NCBI RefSeq assembly: GCF_000496575.1
Contig: NZ_AYKT01000005.1
Location: 186,001 to 250,000, forward strand
Source: Geobacillus thermodenitrificans subsp. thermodenitrificans DSM 465
Lineage (GTDB): Bacteria > Bacillota > Bacilli > Bacillales > Anoxybacillaceae
DNA: 64,000 nucleotides
Direction: 5' to 3'
Shown here: positions 54,839-62,994 of the stretch, piece after piece
Numbering within the stretch: the first letter of the stretch is position 1
Layout of the letters: each line of letters begins with the position of its first letter
The notes under the pieces: generated by a model
The model's database searches: none
What the model was told of the DNA's origin: nothing
What the model saw: the letters and a program-made list of their open reading frames with translations, nothing else
Program-made: the position numbers and the translations under genes

Positions 54839-55735
54839 ATGTACTATGACGAATTAAAAACGTTTATTACGTTGGCAGAAGTGAAAAATTTCACAAAAAC
54901 AGCTGAAATCCTTCATCTCTCCCAGCCAAGTGTCAGTTTGCACATCAAAAATTTAGAAAAAGAGTTTCAAACAAAACTGTTCATCCGTTCCCCGAAACGG
55001 CTGCGCATGACGCCAACTGGCGAACTTCTGTATGACCGCGCCAAACAAATGATGGCACTCTACGAACAGACGAAACAAGACATTTTAGAGCATCACCACT
55101 CGGTGAAAGGCGAATTAAAAATCGGGGCCAGCTTTACGATCGGGGAGTATATTTTGCCGCTGTTTTTGCTCGACTTCCAACAGCGCTATCCGGAACTTGA
55201 ACTTGAAGTCATGATCGGCAACACAAAAGAAATCGTCGAGCTCGTCCGCTCATACCAAGTGGATATCGGTTTGATCGAAGGACAAACGAACGACAAAGAA
55301 CTGTCCGTTCACCCGTTCATGCAGGACGAACTTGTCATCGTTGCTTCAAACTGCCACGAATTGGCACAAAAAGAGGAAGTGACGATCACCGATTTGCAAA
55401 ACGAAACATGGGTAGCACGCGAAATCGGTTCCGGCACACGCGAATATTTCAATCACTTTATCCGTTCAAACGGGCTAAAGGTGAAGTCGCTGATGATCAT
55501 CAGCAGCAACCAAGGCATTAAAGAAACGTTAATCAACGGCAATGCCTTGTCCCTCCTGTCACGCAGCGTCGTCGCCCGCGACATCGAGCACGGTCACCTG
55601 TCGATCATCCGTCTAAAAAACCCACCGTTTTACCGGATGTTTTCCTATATTTATTCGCCGATCATGGAAAACAAGCAAAACGTTCGCATTTTCCTTGAAA
55701 CGTTGCAAACCAACTGGACTGGCGCCAACAAATAA
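54839..55735 (+). CDS. cysL: LysR-type activator of sulfite reductase
   Basis: The 298-residue LysR regulator has an N-terminal winged helix (FITLAEVKNFTKTAEILHLSQPSVSLHIKNLEKEF) and an effector-binding domain from about residue 90. Sequence resembles B. subtilis CysL (YwfK), the activator of cysJI. As I remember it, cysL and cysJI are unlinked in B. subtilis; here they are divergent neighbours, which strengthens the assignment. Start choice: GGGGGA touches the ATG at 54833 but is well spaced from the ATG at 54839. Confidence 0.87.
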   Translation: MYYDELKTFITLAEVKNFTKTAEILHLSQPSVSLHIKNLEKEFQTKLFIRSPKRLRMTPTGELLYDRAKQMMALYEQTKQDILEHHHSVKGELKIGASFTIGEYILPLFLLDFQQRYPELELEVMIGNTKEIVELVRSYQVDIGLIEGQTNDKELSVHPFMQDELVIVASNCHELAQKEEVTITDLQNETWVAREIGSGTREYFNHFIRSNGLKVKSLMIISSNQGIKETLINGNALSLLSRSVVARDIEHGHLSIIRLKNPPFYRMFSYIYSPIMENKQNVRIFLETLQTNWTGANK

Positions 55736-55766
55736 CAGAAGGGCGTGGTCATTGATGACCCGCCCT

Positions 55767-56693
55767 TCACACTTCCATCTCCCCATGGCGGATGTGTGGC
55801 ATTTCGATTTGAATGGTTGCATGGCGAATGTGGAAGCGGGCTTCCACCAGATCAATCGCCTGCTGCAAAATCGCTTGGGCATCTCGGCCATCTTCAATGA
55901 GCAGATGGCAGCTTAACGAATCGAGACCTGAGGTGATCGTCCAAATATGCAAATCGTGGACATCTAGCACCCCCTCAATGCCTGAAAGCGCCGTTTTCAC
56001 TTCTGTCTGGTCAATGGCGACAGGCGTTCCTTCCATCAAAATGTGCACCGTCTGCCGAACGACAGCGAACGCACCTTTTAAAATCAAAATGGCTACCAAC
56101 ACGGAAATAAGCGGATCGGCCAAATACCAGTCAAACAGCCACATGATAAGCCCGGCCCCGATCGCGCCGACCGAACCTAACGCATCACCGAGCACATGCA
56201 GATACGCGCTGCGGACATTGACATTCCCCTTGACATCGGCTTTGCGCATTAACACCCAAGCGCTCACGAGATTCGCCAACAACCCAACGGCAGCCACCGC
56301 CATCATCGGCCCGCTCGCTACGTCAGGCGGATTCACGAACCTCCCAACCGCTTCCCAAATAATCCAGGCGGCAATCACCACCAATGTTACCCCATTGACG
56401 AGTGCGGCTAAAATCTCGAACCGATACAATCCGTACGTTTTCTTTGGAGAGGCAGGCTTCGCCGCTAACCATACTGCCATTAGACTCAACAGAAGCGAAG
56501 CGGCATCGCTAAGCATATGCCCCGAATCCGAGAGAAGAGCAAGGCTATTCGTTACAAGCCCGCCGACAAATTCAAGAACCATAATACTCGTCGTTATGCC
56601 AAGGGCGATCGCTAACCCTTTTCTATTTCCTTCTCTGCCATGGTGATGATGGCCATGATGATGGTCGCAATGGCCGTGCGCATGGTGGTGCAT
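55767..56693 (-). CDS. czcD: Cation diffusion facilitator, CzcD-like zinc/cobalt exporter
   Basis: The protein (about 308 residues) has six membrane helices and a cytoplasmic C-terminal domain. The N-terminus is extremely His-rich (HHHAHGHCDHHHGHHHHG), probably a metal-binding tail. Transport-site motifs are LLSDSGHMLSDA in helix 2 and HVLGDALGSVGA in helix 5. It exports zinc, cobalt or cadmium in exchange for protons. Start choice: the frame begins with GTG at 56711, but AGGGGGAG is best spaced from the ATG at 56693. The frame overlaps the ArsR regulator gene, forming a regulator-exporter operon. Confidence 0.9.
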   Translation of the reverse strand: MHHHAHGHCDHHHGHHHHGREGNRKGLAIALGITTSIMVLEFVGGLVTNSLALLSDSGHMLSDAASLLLSLMAVWLAAKPASPKKTYGLYRFEILAALVNGVTLVVIAAWIIWEAVGRFVNPPDVASGPMMAVAAVGLLANLVSAWVLMRKADVKGNVNVRSAYLHVLGDALGSVGAIGAGLIMWLFDWYLADPLISVLVAILILKGAFAVVRQTVHILMEGTPVAIDQTEVKTALSGIEGVLDVHDLHIWTITSGLDSLSCHLLIEDGRDAQAILQQAIDLVEARFHIRHATIQIEMPHIRHGEMEV

Positions 56694-56707
56694 AAATCGA
56701 CTCCCCC

Positions 56708-57022
56708 TCACCGGTGTTGTGCATGGTCAATCGCCTGCTTTAACAACGAAATCACATGGTCATCATCGCAAGAATACACCAATGTCTTCCCTTCGCGGCG
56801 GTATTTGACGAGCCGCAACGTCCGAAGCAACGCCAACTGGTGGGAAACGGCCGATTGCGACATGCCGAGCACTTCCGCGATATGGCCGACATGACACTCT
56901 TCCTGCGATAACAAATACAACATTTTAATCCGAGTCGGATCCGCTAATGCTTTAAATAGACGCGACACTTCATCGACTGTTTCCGCTTCTAAAAACAGAT
57001 GATCTTCCGTTTTCACTGCCAT
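56708..57022 (-). CDS. czrA: ArsR/SmtB family zinc-responsive repressor (CzrA-like)
   Basis: The 104-residue winged-helix repressor has recognition helix MSQSAVSHQLALLRTL. The last helix contains D-x-H-x10-H-x2-H (from DDHVISLLKQ to the final HAQH), the exact alpha-5 metal site of zinc/cobalt sensors such as CzrA. The alpha-3 site is replaced by a single-Cys ECHVGH. Metal binding should release it from DNA and derepress itself and czcD. The promoter overlaps a 22-bp palindrome. Start ATG at 57022 has GGAG upstream; a GTG two codons later is an alternative. Confidence 0.88.
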   Translation of the reverse strand: MAVKTEDHLFLEAETVDEVSRLFKALADPTRIKMLYLLSQEECHVGHIAEVLGMSQSAVSHQLALLRTLRLVKYRREGKTLVYSCDDDHVISLLKQAIDHAQHR

Positions 57023-57044
57023 TCCCTCACTCCACACAAATTAA

Positions 57045-57101
57045 TATATGAGCATATGTTCATATATATGCATTATATGCCTCATTTGTGCTCTTTGTCA
57101 A
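57045..57101 (-). promoter_or_regulatory. Consensus promoter and ArsR-type operator of czrA-czcD
   Basis: TTGACA (57096-57101), 18 bases, TATAAT (57072-57077) on the minus strand: both hexamers match consensus exactly. The expected start site falls at the edge of a 22-bp near-perfect palindrome, TATATGA...TCATATA with CATATG in its centre (57045-57066), which fits the operators of SmtB/CzrA repressors. Confidence 0.8.
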
Positions 57102-57112
57102 TGATGGACCAT

Positions 57113-57143
57113 GAAAAAAAGCGGGGGACATCATCCGCCGCTT
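57113..57143 (-). terminator. Terminator of the YbjQ gene
   Basis: AGCGG-C-GGA pairs with TCC-C-CCGCT around a short loop, followed by seven T on the minus strand. Confidence 0.75.
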
Positions 57144-57197
57144 ATCATTGCGATTTCTATTTTGCATGCAGCCATGGCACGGGAATCCGCTACGCCG

Positions 57198-57512
57198 TTA
57201 TTTCACCTTCACTGCCGTCCCGGTCGCAATGCACATCATCATGCCATCACGCAATGTTTCAAAATCGAGATCAACGCCAATGACCGCGTTCGCCCCGAGC
57301 TTCGTTGCTTTATTCACCATTTCGCGAATGGCCAATTCTCTTCCCTCGGCGAGCTTACTTTCATACGTCCCACTCCGCCCGCCGATGATATCGGTAATGC
57401 TGGCGAGAAAATCGCGAACGACATTGGCACCTAAAATGACTTCCGCCGCCACAATGCCTAAATACGCTTCAATTTCTTTTCCTTCAATCGTATTGGTGGT
57501 CGTAACAATCAC
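57198..57512 (-). CDS. YbjQ/UPF0145 family protein
   Basis: The 104-residue protein covers the whole YbjQ domain ([35 protein letters not shown]), a small pentamer-forming fold sometimes described as a putative heavy-metal-binding protein. No function is proven. It lies beside the zinc-efflux operon with its own terminator, so any link to metals is only suggestive. Start is GTG at 57512, preceded by AAGGGGG. Confidence 0.85.
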   Translation of the reverse strand: MIVTTTNTIEGKEIEAYLGIVAAEVILGANVVRDFLASITDIIGGRSGTYESKLAEGRELAIREMVNKATKLGANAVIGVDLDFETLRDGMMMCIATGTAVKVK

Positions 57513-57567
57513 AACAATGCCCCCTTGCCTTTCGTCATAAATAGATAAAGCGCGTGATTCTATTATA

Positions 57568-58050
57568 CTACTTTTCGCCGTCAGGCGTCGCCTGCGAATT
57601 TGTCCGCGGCGCAGCCGGCGCTGTTTGGGTTCCGTACAACAACAGCTGGGCGATGCCGATAAAATACTCCGATTCGCGAATAATATGGTCTAACACGACT
57701 TTCGCCGTCGGATTTTGGGCGACGGCCGCACTTTTCGTTTTCACTTGTCGGCACAATTCGATGAATTGAAGACTTTGTTGCAAGCAGAATGAAACGAAAT
57801 GGAGCACTTGCTGATACAGTTGTTCCGGAACATAATAACCGACCCGGATCACCGATTCGATATAGCGGACCGCTTGTTGGTGCGTAACCGATAAGGCCTC
57901 TTCCCACTTCTTCAACGCATCTACATATCGTGCTTCCAATCCGGACACAAGCTCACGAATCACTACTGTATGTTCCTCCTCTTGGTGCTTCCAAAATTCA
58001 ATTTCATCCAAAATACGCAGCGGCATATGTGGGCCATAATAAAATTGCAT
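57568..58050 (-). CDS. DUF2935-like helical protein
   Basis: The 160-residue, all-helical protein begins with the DUF2935-like pattern [19 protein letters not shown] (E-x2-F-W-x2-Q-x3-H). A second similar helical hairpin follows ([13 protein letters not shown]), and the tail is Ala/Pro-rich and polar. The Glu/His pattern suggests a ferritin- or hemerythrin-like four-helix bundle, but metal binding is not shown and no role is known to me. Start ATG follows GGGAGGGGAGAG. It is single, with the sigma factor divergent. Confidence 0.7.
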   Translation of the reverse strand: MQFYYGPHMPLRILDEIEFWKHQEEEHTVVIRELVSGLEARYVDALKKWEEALSVTHQQAVRYIESVIRVGYYVPEQLYQQVLHFVSFCLQQSLQFIELCRQVKTKSAAVAQNPTAKVVLDHIIRESEYFIGIAQLLLYGTQTAPAAPRTNSQATPDGEK

Positions 58051-58300
58051 ACTCTCTCCCCTCCCTTGCCTTCTCTCTTTTTTCAGTGTATGGGCAAAGC
58101 GGCAGGGATATGCGCAATGATCAAAACAATGACGCCTTCCTGTTCACTTACTAAAACGAGCTCAGCGGCACCCATACAGGACAACTAGTGAACCGTTCAT
58201 GTTAAGGAAACGCCGCCAAGCACGCGAAAGCGCATAGATTCAAAAACATTGAATGCCGGTAACGTTTTGAACAACTTTATCGTTTTTATTAGTGTAAATA

Positions 58301-58312
58301 TTCCGGCCGGAA
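58301..58312 (+). promoter_or_regulatory. Perfect palindrome before the ECF sigma ribosome binding site
   Basis: TTCCGGCCGGAA lies 4 bases before the AAGGAG of the sigma gene. Further upstream, TTGAAC at about 58267-58272 followed 17 bases on by TAGTGT is a weak candidate promoter, possibly an ECF autoregulatory one. The palindrome could be an operator or an mRNA hairpin limiting translation. Confidence 0.4.
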
Positions 58313-58329
58313 AAAAGGAGTTACGATGT

Positions 58330-58851
58330 ATGGTTCATATAAATGAAGACAGCTACGTCAATTGGATTGAACAGCTATGCCTTTCGACTTGGGAATCGGT
58401 TTACCGATTGATCTATTTTAAGGTCCAAAACCGCGAAGAAGCCGAAGATATCACACAGGAAACGTATGTCAGAGCCATCCCATATTTACAAAAAAACCGC
58501 GTCCCGCCTGATAAACAGATGGCCTTTCTAAAAACAGTGGCCTTGAATATCATCCGGGATCGCTGGCGGCAGCACCAACGCCGAGGAACGACAGCCGATT
58601 TGGAAGCCATCGCTCCAAAAGAAGTGGCCTCCGAGGATCCTGCCGAATGGAGTGTACAGCGCATAGCGATCGAAAAAGCATTAAATCAACTCAGCAAAGA
58701 GCAACGCACCGTGATCGAACTGAGAATCATAAAAGGATATTCTGTCGCTGAAACCGCCCGAATCATGAATAAAAAAGAAACAACCATTCGCGTGATGCAA
58801 CATCGGGCATTGCAAGCGCTTAACCGCATTTTACATGACGAGACGAAGTGA
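58330..58851 (+). CDS. ECF-type RNA polymerase sigma factor
   Basis: The 173-residue sigma-70 family protein has only regions 2 and 4, as in extracytoplasmic-function sigma factors. Region 2 is LIYFKVQNREEAEDITQETYVRAIPYL and region 4 LSKEQRTVIELRIIKGYSVAETARIMNKKETTIRVMQHRAL. The downstream gene encodes a membrane protein with a short cytoplasmic N-terminus, expected to be its anti-sigma factor. The subgroup and stimulus are not recognisable. Start choice: the frame opens at 58249, but AAGGAG precedes the ATG at 58330 by 9 bases; another ATG at 58326 is out of frame and soon stops. Confidence 0.9.
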   Translation: MVHINEDSYVNWIEQLCLSTWESVYRLIYFKVQNREEAEDITQETYVRAIPYLQKNRVPPDKQMAFLKTVALNIIRDRWRQHQRRGTTADLEAIAPKEVASEDPAEWSVQRIAIEKALNQLSKEQRTVIELRIIKGYSVAETARIMNKKETTIRVMQHRALQALNRILHDETK

Positions 58852-58866
58852 AGGAGGAGTCTATCG

Positions 58867-60528
58867 ATGCACGACAACGAACGCCGCTTATCCGATTATA
58901 TTGACCAGTTGAACGCCGAGAAAAAACCAAAAGAGCATGAACATTCAGCGGCAGATCCCGAGTTGCAAGAGCTGTTTCATACCGTCAGGCTCGTTCGCAG
59001 TCTCAGGGAGCCTGCCATGCCGGAGCGGAATTTTCCGGCCAAACTGGTTCGTACAGTTACTGATCAGCTAGTGCCGACAAAACCGAAAAAGAAAAAACGG
59101 GCCTGGATGGCCAGCATCGTCGGCATCGCTGCTGTGCTGGCCCTATCGCTGCTGATGCATATCGTTTCACTTTTTGACCAACCCAACATCGTAAAGGCGA
59201 TGGAAAAAGCCTTTCAAGACGTCAACGCCTACCATGGATTTTTGGAAATTGTCGAAACGAATGCCCAAGGCAAGACTACTACACAAGCCAAATTGGAAAT
59301 TTGGGCCGACAAACAAGGTCGCTATTATATACAAGAACTAGAGGGTTCAAATAAAGGATTGATTACCGTCAATAACGGGCAAACGAAATGGCAGATCCAT
59401 CATTCGGAAAAACAAGTTCATCGATTTTCTGCCTTTCCGGATCCGTACCGTTTTGCCTTTGAACTTGGGAACGAAATCAAGGAAATTAAACAAGCCGTAT
59501 CAACAAAGACCATCGGGGAAGAGAAGGCAGCCAACCGTCCATCTTGGGTTGTTGAAGTCACCCCGCAAGGAGGAGAGCCTTATCGGATCTGGATTGATAA
59601 GGAAACACATCTTCCGTTGCAAAAACAATATGCGATGCATCATGGAATCCAATATAAAATTACGTACACAAAAATCGAATGGAATGATGCGATCCCTGAA
59701 AAACTACTAGCTTATCATGTGCCAAAAGGATTTCAAGAAATCAACCAAAACCCAGAACAAATTGTCGCCAACATCGGTGAAGTCAATGAGATCATCGGAT
59801 TTCTGCCTGACGTAATCAACCAAATTCCAGCCGGTTATGTCCAAGATCGCATCGCGATCGTACCCGACAAAAAACTTGTCAAAATCTATTACCGGGCATC
59901 GAACAAAGAGATCGTCATCATCCAAGGAAAAGCCACCGGCAAATGGAAACTGGCCCCAAACGCGATGGTCGGGAAAATCCATCAACAGACCGCTGAAATT
60001 CAATCACCGGTTGTGGAAGAGGCAGGCGTGCTCGGGGCAGGAGGACCGTATGCCGGCCTGACGGACCTCCATTCGATTCGCTGGCGGCAAAACGGGTTCG
60101 AATACGCCGTCATCGGCCATGCCGATTTGGAGGATTTAGTCGCATTCACGAAAGAGCTGACAAACGGGGCTTTTGAAATGCCTGCAAAAGAGGAGCCATC
60201 CTCGTCCAAACCAAAAGTGAACGTTCCTGTTGACTTGGAGCAGGAAAAAAACGATCAAAAAAGTGTGGATGCGGGCAGCTCGCCGTGGAAACTAGATCCT
60301 GTGTTTGTAGCCCAAGTATTTGTAAGCCTGCAAATGTCTCCTGAAGGGATTACCGGAGACTACCCGATTCGCTATGAAGACTTGCGCATCGTTCAAAACA
60401 ATGGCAAGGAAGCCGTCGTGGAAGTGAACGCCGACAACGCGCCTATCAAGCGCGTATACTTGAAACGGCTGATCCGGCAAGACGCGACAGGCATATGGAC
60501 AGTGGTGGGCTACGACCCTGCTTCTTAA
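58867..60528 (+). CDS. Membrane-anchored anti-sigma factor with large outer sensor region
   Basis: The 553-residue protein has a cytoplasmic N-terminus (residues 1-80), a basic stretch (PTKPKKKKR), one membrane helix at about 82-104, and about 450 residues outside. The proximal outer part (about 115-290) resembles LolA/RseB/MucB-type domains (AYHGFLEIVETNAQGKT, WVVEVTPQGGEPYRIWID). The C-terminal part is less familiar and ends in a segment like a small NTF2-type fold (VVEVNADNAPIKRVYLKRL). It begins 15 bases after the sigma gene with GGAGGAG upstream. It probably holds the sigma factor until an envelope signal is sensed; this is inferred from context. Confidence 0.75.
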   Translation: MHDNERRLSDYIDQLNAEKKPKEHEHSAADPELQELFHTVRLVRSLREPAMPERNFPAKLVRTVTDQLVPTKPKKKKRAWMASIVGIAAVLALSLLMHIVSLFDQPNIVKAMEKAFQDVNAYHGFLEIVETNAQGKTTTQAKLEIWADKQGRYYIQELEGSNKGLITVNNGQTKWQIHHSEKQVHRFSAFPDPYRFAFELGNEIKEIKQAVSTKTIGEEKAANRPSWVVEVTPQGGEPYRIWIDKETHLPLQKQYAMHHGIQYKITYTKIEWNDAIPEKLLAYHVPKGFQEINQNPEQIVANIGEVNEIIGFLPDVINQIPAGYVQDRIAIVPDKKLVKIYYRASNKEIVIIQGKATGKWKLAPNAMVGKIHQQTAEIQSPVVEEAGVLGAGGPYAGLTDLHSIRWRQNGFEYAVIGHADLEDLVAFTKELTNGAFEMPAKEEPSSSKPKVNVPVDLEQEKNDQKSVDAGSSPWKLDPVFVAQVFVSLQMSPEGITGDYPIRYEDLRIVQNNGKEAVVEVNADNAPIKRVYLKRLIRQDATGIWTVVGYDPAS

Positions 60529-60910
60529 CCTTCTCCCCCACTTTCGCTTGAAAGTGGGGTTTTGTTTTTGATCAAGATGGGGGACAAACACCTTTCTTTC
60601 TGACATCAACCTCCAATGTTCCCGCTGTCCATTCCGACAACGAACAAGCCTATAAGAGGAGAACTATGAGAGAGGGCCGAATGCGGCTCTTCTCCATTTT
60701 AAAGGCATCCTCCTTTCCCTTAACCTGTACCATATTGCGTTCAGCTTTTTCACAACCGATTTGCCATTCGTGTCATGTAACTACGGTCCGTCTCAAACGT
60801 CTACAAACATATCCGGGTTCCAAAATAAAATCTCAGACGACATCATTCAACAGGGATATATTTTCATCCTTCCGTTGATGATGATTTTTTGCCCCATGAG
60901 AGTCTATATA
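60529..60910. other. 382-bp intergenic region
   Basis: After the anti-sigma terminator there is a 70-codon plus-strand frame from an ATG at 60666 preceded by AGAGGAG. Its composition and lack of recognisable features leave it doubtful, so it is not called as a gene. The right part becomes A+T-rich, as does the following methyltransferase gene. Confidence 0.4.
60536..60569 (+). terminator. Terminator of the sigma/anti-sigma operon
   Basis: CCCCACTTTC/GAAAGTGGGG perfect 10-bp stem with a 4-base loop, followed by TTTTGTTTTTG, 7 bases after the stop. Confidence 0.93.
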
Positions 60911-61735
60911 TCAAAATCGATACAAAAGTAACCGTATCATATTTCTAAAATTTGAAATTCTATACATTAAAGCATAAATGAAACGATATTTTAACGGGAG
61001 TTGACTAATAAATGTTGATTCAAAAATCGATAAGTCCGCTATTTTTTTCATCTTTCCATTCAACTGATCAACTTCATTCGTATCATCAACAGCCCATCGA
61101 TGTTCGGCGCCTATCACCTCTTTTAAAGATTCCTTCCCAGATTCTATAGCAAATGAGTTCATCACATCAAATGCAATCTGTCCATGAACAAAATGATTCG
61201 TGAGTCGATTCAACAATGTTTTTACTTCTTCAACTGTAAAATATTCCAACAGTCCTTCAGCGATAATCATTACTGGTTTATCGCTAGGAATCTTTTCTAA
61301 CCATCCCTCTTCTGTAACCGAAGAGGCAATCATTTCATATCCGTCGCGATTTGAATAAAACTGTTTGCGTATTTTGATCACTTCCGGATAATCGACATCG
61401 AACCAACTCACATTCGATGAAGGATTTATTCTTGATACTCTCGTGTCAAGGCCACAACCGAGATTCAATACAGTGGCATTCGGGTGAATTTGAAGAAAGT
61501 CGGCCAACCATGTATCGAATTGTTTGGCTCTCACAACCATGAGATTGCCATTTGGAAAGCGATTGAGCTTCTCAAAGTCATAATCAATGGCATTCACTAA
61601 CTCGGCCGATTTTTTATCATTCAGAATGGAATGCTTAGAGTGATAATCCAAAGCTTTTGCATACAGAGTAATCAGCAACGTTTCTTTTTCGTTTTCCAAA
61701 TGAATGTTGTGAACCCCATCAGCTCTTATCTCCAT
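60911..61735 (-). CDS. Class I SAM-dependent methyltransferase of the LCM family
   Basis: The 274-residue methyltransferase resembles the leucine carboxyl methyltransferase/TcmP-like family, which O-methylates carboxyl groups or polyketides. Motif I is VLNLGCGLDTRVSR, followed by an acidic ribose-binding loop (WFDVDYPEV) and MIIAEGLLEYF. Base composition is clearly more A+T-rich than the rest of the window, as is the MarR gene upstream, which suggests transfer from another Firmicute. Start choice: GGAGGG precedes the ATG at 61735; the frame opens at 61762. It probably forms an operon with the MarR regulator. Substrate unknown. Confidence 0.8.
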   Translation of the reverse strand: MEIRADGVHNIHLENEKETLLITLYAKALDYHSKHSILNDKKSAELVNAIDYDFEKLNRFPNGNLMVVRAKQFDTWLADFLQIHPNATVLNLGCGLDTRVSRINPSSNVSWFDVDYPEVIKIRKQFYSNRDGYEMIASSVTEEGWLEKIPSDKPVMIIAEGLLEYFTVEEVKTLLNRLTNHFVHGQIAFDVMNSFAIESGKESLKEVIGAEHRWAVDDTNEVDQLNGKMKKIADLSIFESTFISQLPLKYRFIYALMYRISNFRNMIRLLLYRF

Positions 61736-61833
61736 AGTTAAATCCCTCCGCATACTTTTCACGTAGAATCATGATATGAGCCCATCTCGTTTCAGCGGCA
61801 AACATTCCTGACTTAGATCTTATCCTTGAATAC

Positions 61834-62277
61834 TCATGCTTCGTCCTCCATTTTTTTCAGCAACACATTCAGTTTATGAAGAGCAAAATGAAAATCCAGC
61901 TGCTCTTCCTCATCCAATCGGATGAACTTTTCCAAAAATCTCTCGTATATATACGTCCATTTTTTTTCGATCACTTCTTTTCCCTTAGGGGTCAAAGAAA
62001 CTAAAACAGCCCGTTTATCTTTCGGATCCGGCATTTTGGTCAAATAGCCTCTAGCCTCTAAGTTCCTAATGATGATTGTTAACTGTTGCTTTGCTACATT
62101 TAACCCCTTACTGATCTCCTTAAGATTCATTGCCCTTTGTTGCATATACATAAATTCCATGACATGATTCTGCATATGTGATAATTCGGTTGCCCCTTTA
62201 TTTAACTCGCTAAACCTGCCAAACAAGTTGGATATTAAAGCAACAAACTCTTCAGCGATTTCTTTCATCATGGTCAT
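61834..62277 (-). CDS. MarR family transcriptional regulator
   Basis: The 147-residue winged-helix regulator shows MarR features: MQQRAMNLKEISKGLNVAKQQLTIIIRNLEARGYL as recognition region and DPKDKRAVLVSLTPKGKEV as wing. It sits 98 bp upstream of the methyltransferase in the same direction, so it probably regulates both. GAGGTG lies 7 bases before the ATG at 62277; the frame opens at 62292. Its promoter and upstream region carry two copies of an operator-like inverted repeat, supporting autoregulation. A+T-rich like its partner. Confidence 0.87.
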   Translation of the reverse strand: MTMMKEIAEEFVALISNLFGRFSELNKGATELSHMQNHVMEFMYMQQRAMNLKEISKGLNVAKQQLTIIIRNLEARGYLTKMPDPKDKRAVLVSLTPKGKEVIEKKWTYIYERFLEKFIRLDEEEQLDFHFALHKLNVLLKKMEDEA

Positions 62278-62293
62278 AAGCAGACACCTCACT

Positions 62294-62330
62294 TAGTAAA
62301 CATTTTATTACTATTATCAATTTTATTCAA
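62294..62330 (-). promoter_or_regulatory. MarR gene promoter with operator copy 1
   Basis: TTGAAT (62325-62330), 17 bases, TAAAAT (62302-62307) on the minus strand. The -10 element lies inside the dyad TAGTAA-N8-TTACTA (62294-62313), so a bound dimer would block transcription. Confidence 0.65.
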
Positions 62331-62346
62331 CTAATAAAGTCTTGTT

Positions 62347-62366
62347 TAGTAAAATTATATTTACCA
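62347..62366. promoter_or_regulatory. MarR operator copy 2
   Basis: TAGTAA-N8-TTACCA has the same architecture and spacing as copy 1 with one mismatch, 53 bp further upstream (five helical turns). The pair could bind two dimers on one DNA face. Confidence 0.55.
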
Positions 62367-62549
62367 TTTTGTTATATACTACAAAGCTTCGCTTTTCTAA
62401 CAGCGTTTCCTCATGAAAAGGAAACTTGACATTGTCCATGAACAGATGCCCTTTCCCCTCGCTAAGGGGAACGAATACGAATATCACGTCTCATGGATGA
62501 AAGGTTTCCACAGAGAGGGGAAGCGGCACCTTCACTGCCTGCACCATGA

Positions 62550-62585
62550 AAAAAGGAGAACAGTCATCTCCTGTTCTCCTTTTTC
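62550..62585 (-). terminator. Terminator of the small membrane protein gene
   Basis: An 11-bp perfect stem (AAGGAGAACAG and its complement) with A-runs and T-runs on the two sides; it can act on either strand. It is the first terminator downstream of the membrane protein gene. Confidence 0.8.
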
Positions 62586-62736
62586 TTCTTTATATTCCCG
62601 TGCGCGAATCCATTCGTTGTATGAAAGAAACCCATCCCCATAAAGCAATACAACTACAAATGCCAAGCGCTACTCGCATGTATGAGGCCGATCCGCGAAA
62701 AAGGCGTTGTCCGCCTCCTTTGTGTCACCTTCTCCT

Positions 62737-62994
62737 TTATCTTCGAGCCGCTTTGTACACATACAGCACCACTGCACTAATCATCGTCACTCCGATCAAT
62801 GACCATACATAAACAATCGGTGGTCCCGCTTGACCGAACACCACTTCGTTCGACAACTGATCGACGCTCTCCCAGGCGCTGGCGATGTCAGGTTGATACA
62901 TCTTTGTTTTCCAGTACCCAAGACTGATCGTTACCGCAATATACACGACATGGGCAACGAGCGAAATCGCGAAAGCCTGGATCATCGTTTTCAC
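62737..62994 (-). CDS. Small two-helix membrane protein
   Basis: The 85-residue protein has two predicted membrane helices, about residues 4-26 and 58-80, joined by a polar outer loop (YQPDIASAWESVDQLSNEVV) and ending in a basic tail (YKAARR). I do not recognise a family. GGAGGG precedes the GTG at 62994 by 7 bases; the frame itself opens at 63009. It is transcribed alone and followed by a strong terminator. Confidence 0.65.
   Translation of the reverse strand: MKTMIQAFAISLVAHVVYIAVTISLGYWKTKMYQPDIASAWESVDQLSNEVVFGQAGPPIVYVWSLIGVTMISAVVLYVYKAARR

Larger units (their letters stand above)
62278..62736. other. 459-bp intergenic region
   Basis: It contains the MarR promoter and two operators, a small hairpin GTTTCCT/AGGAAAC at 62406-62426, and a strong terminator at 62550-62585. 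No gene is supportable. Confidence 0.6.

Noticed and set aside
60666-60878. 70-codon frame with a fair ribosome binding site
   Set aside because: No family, membrane or domain features and no conserved context; coding is possible but not supportable.
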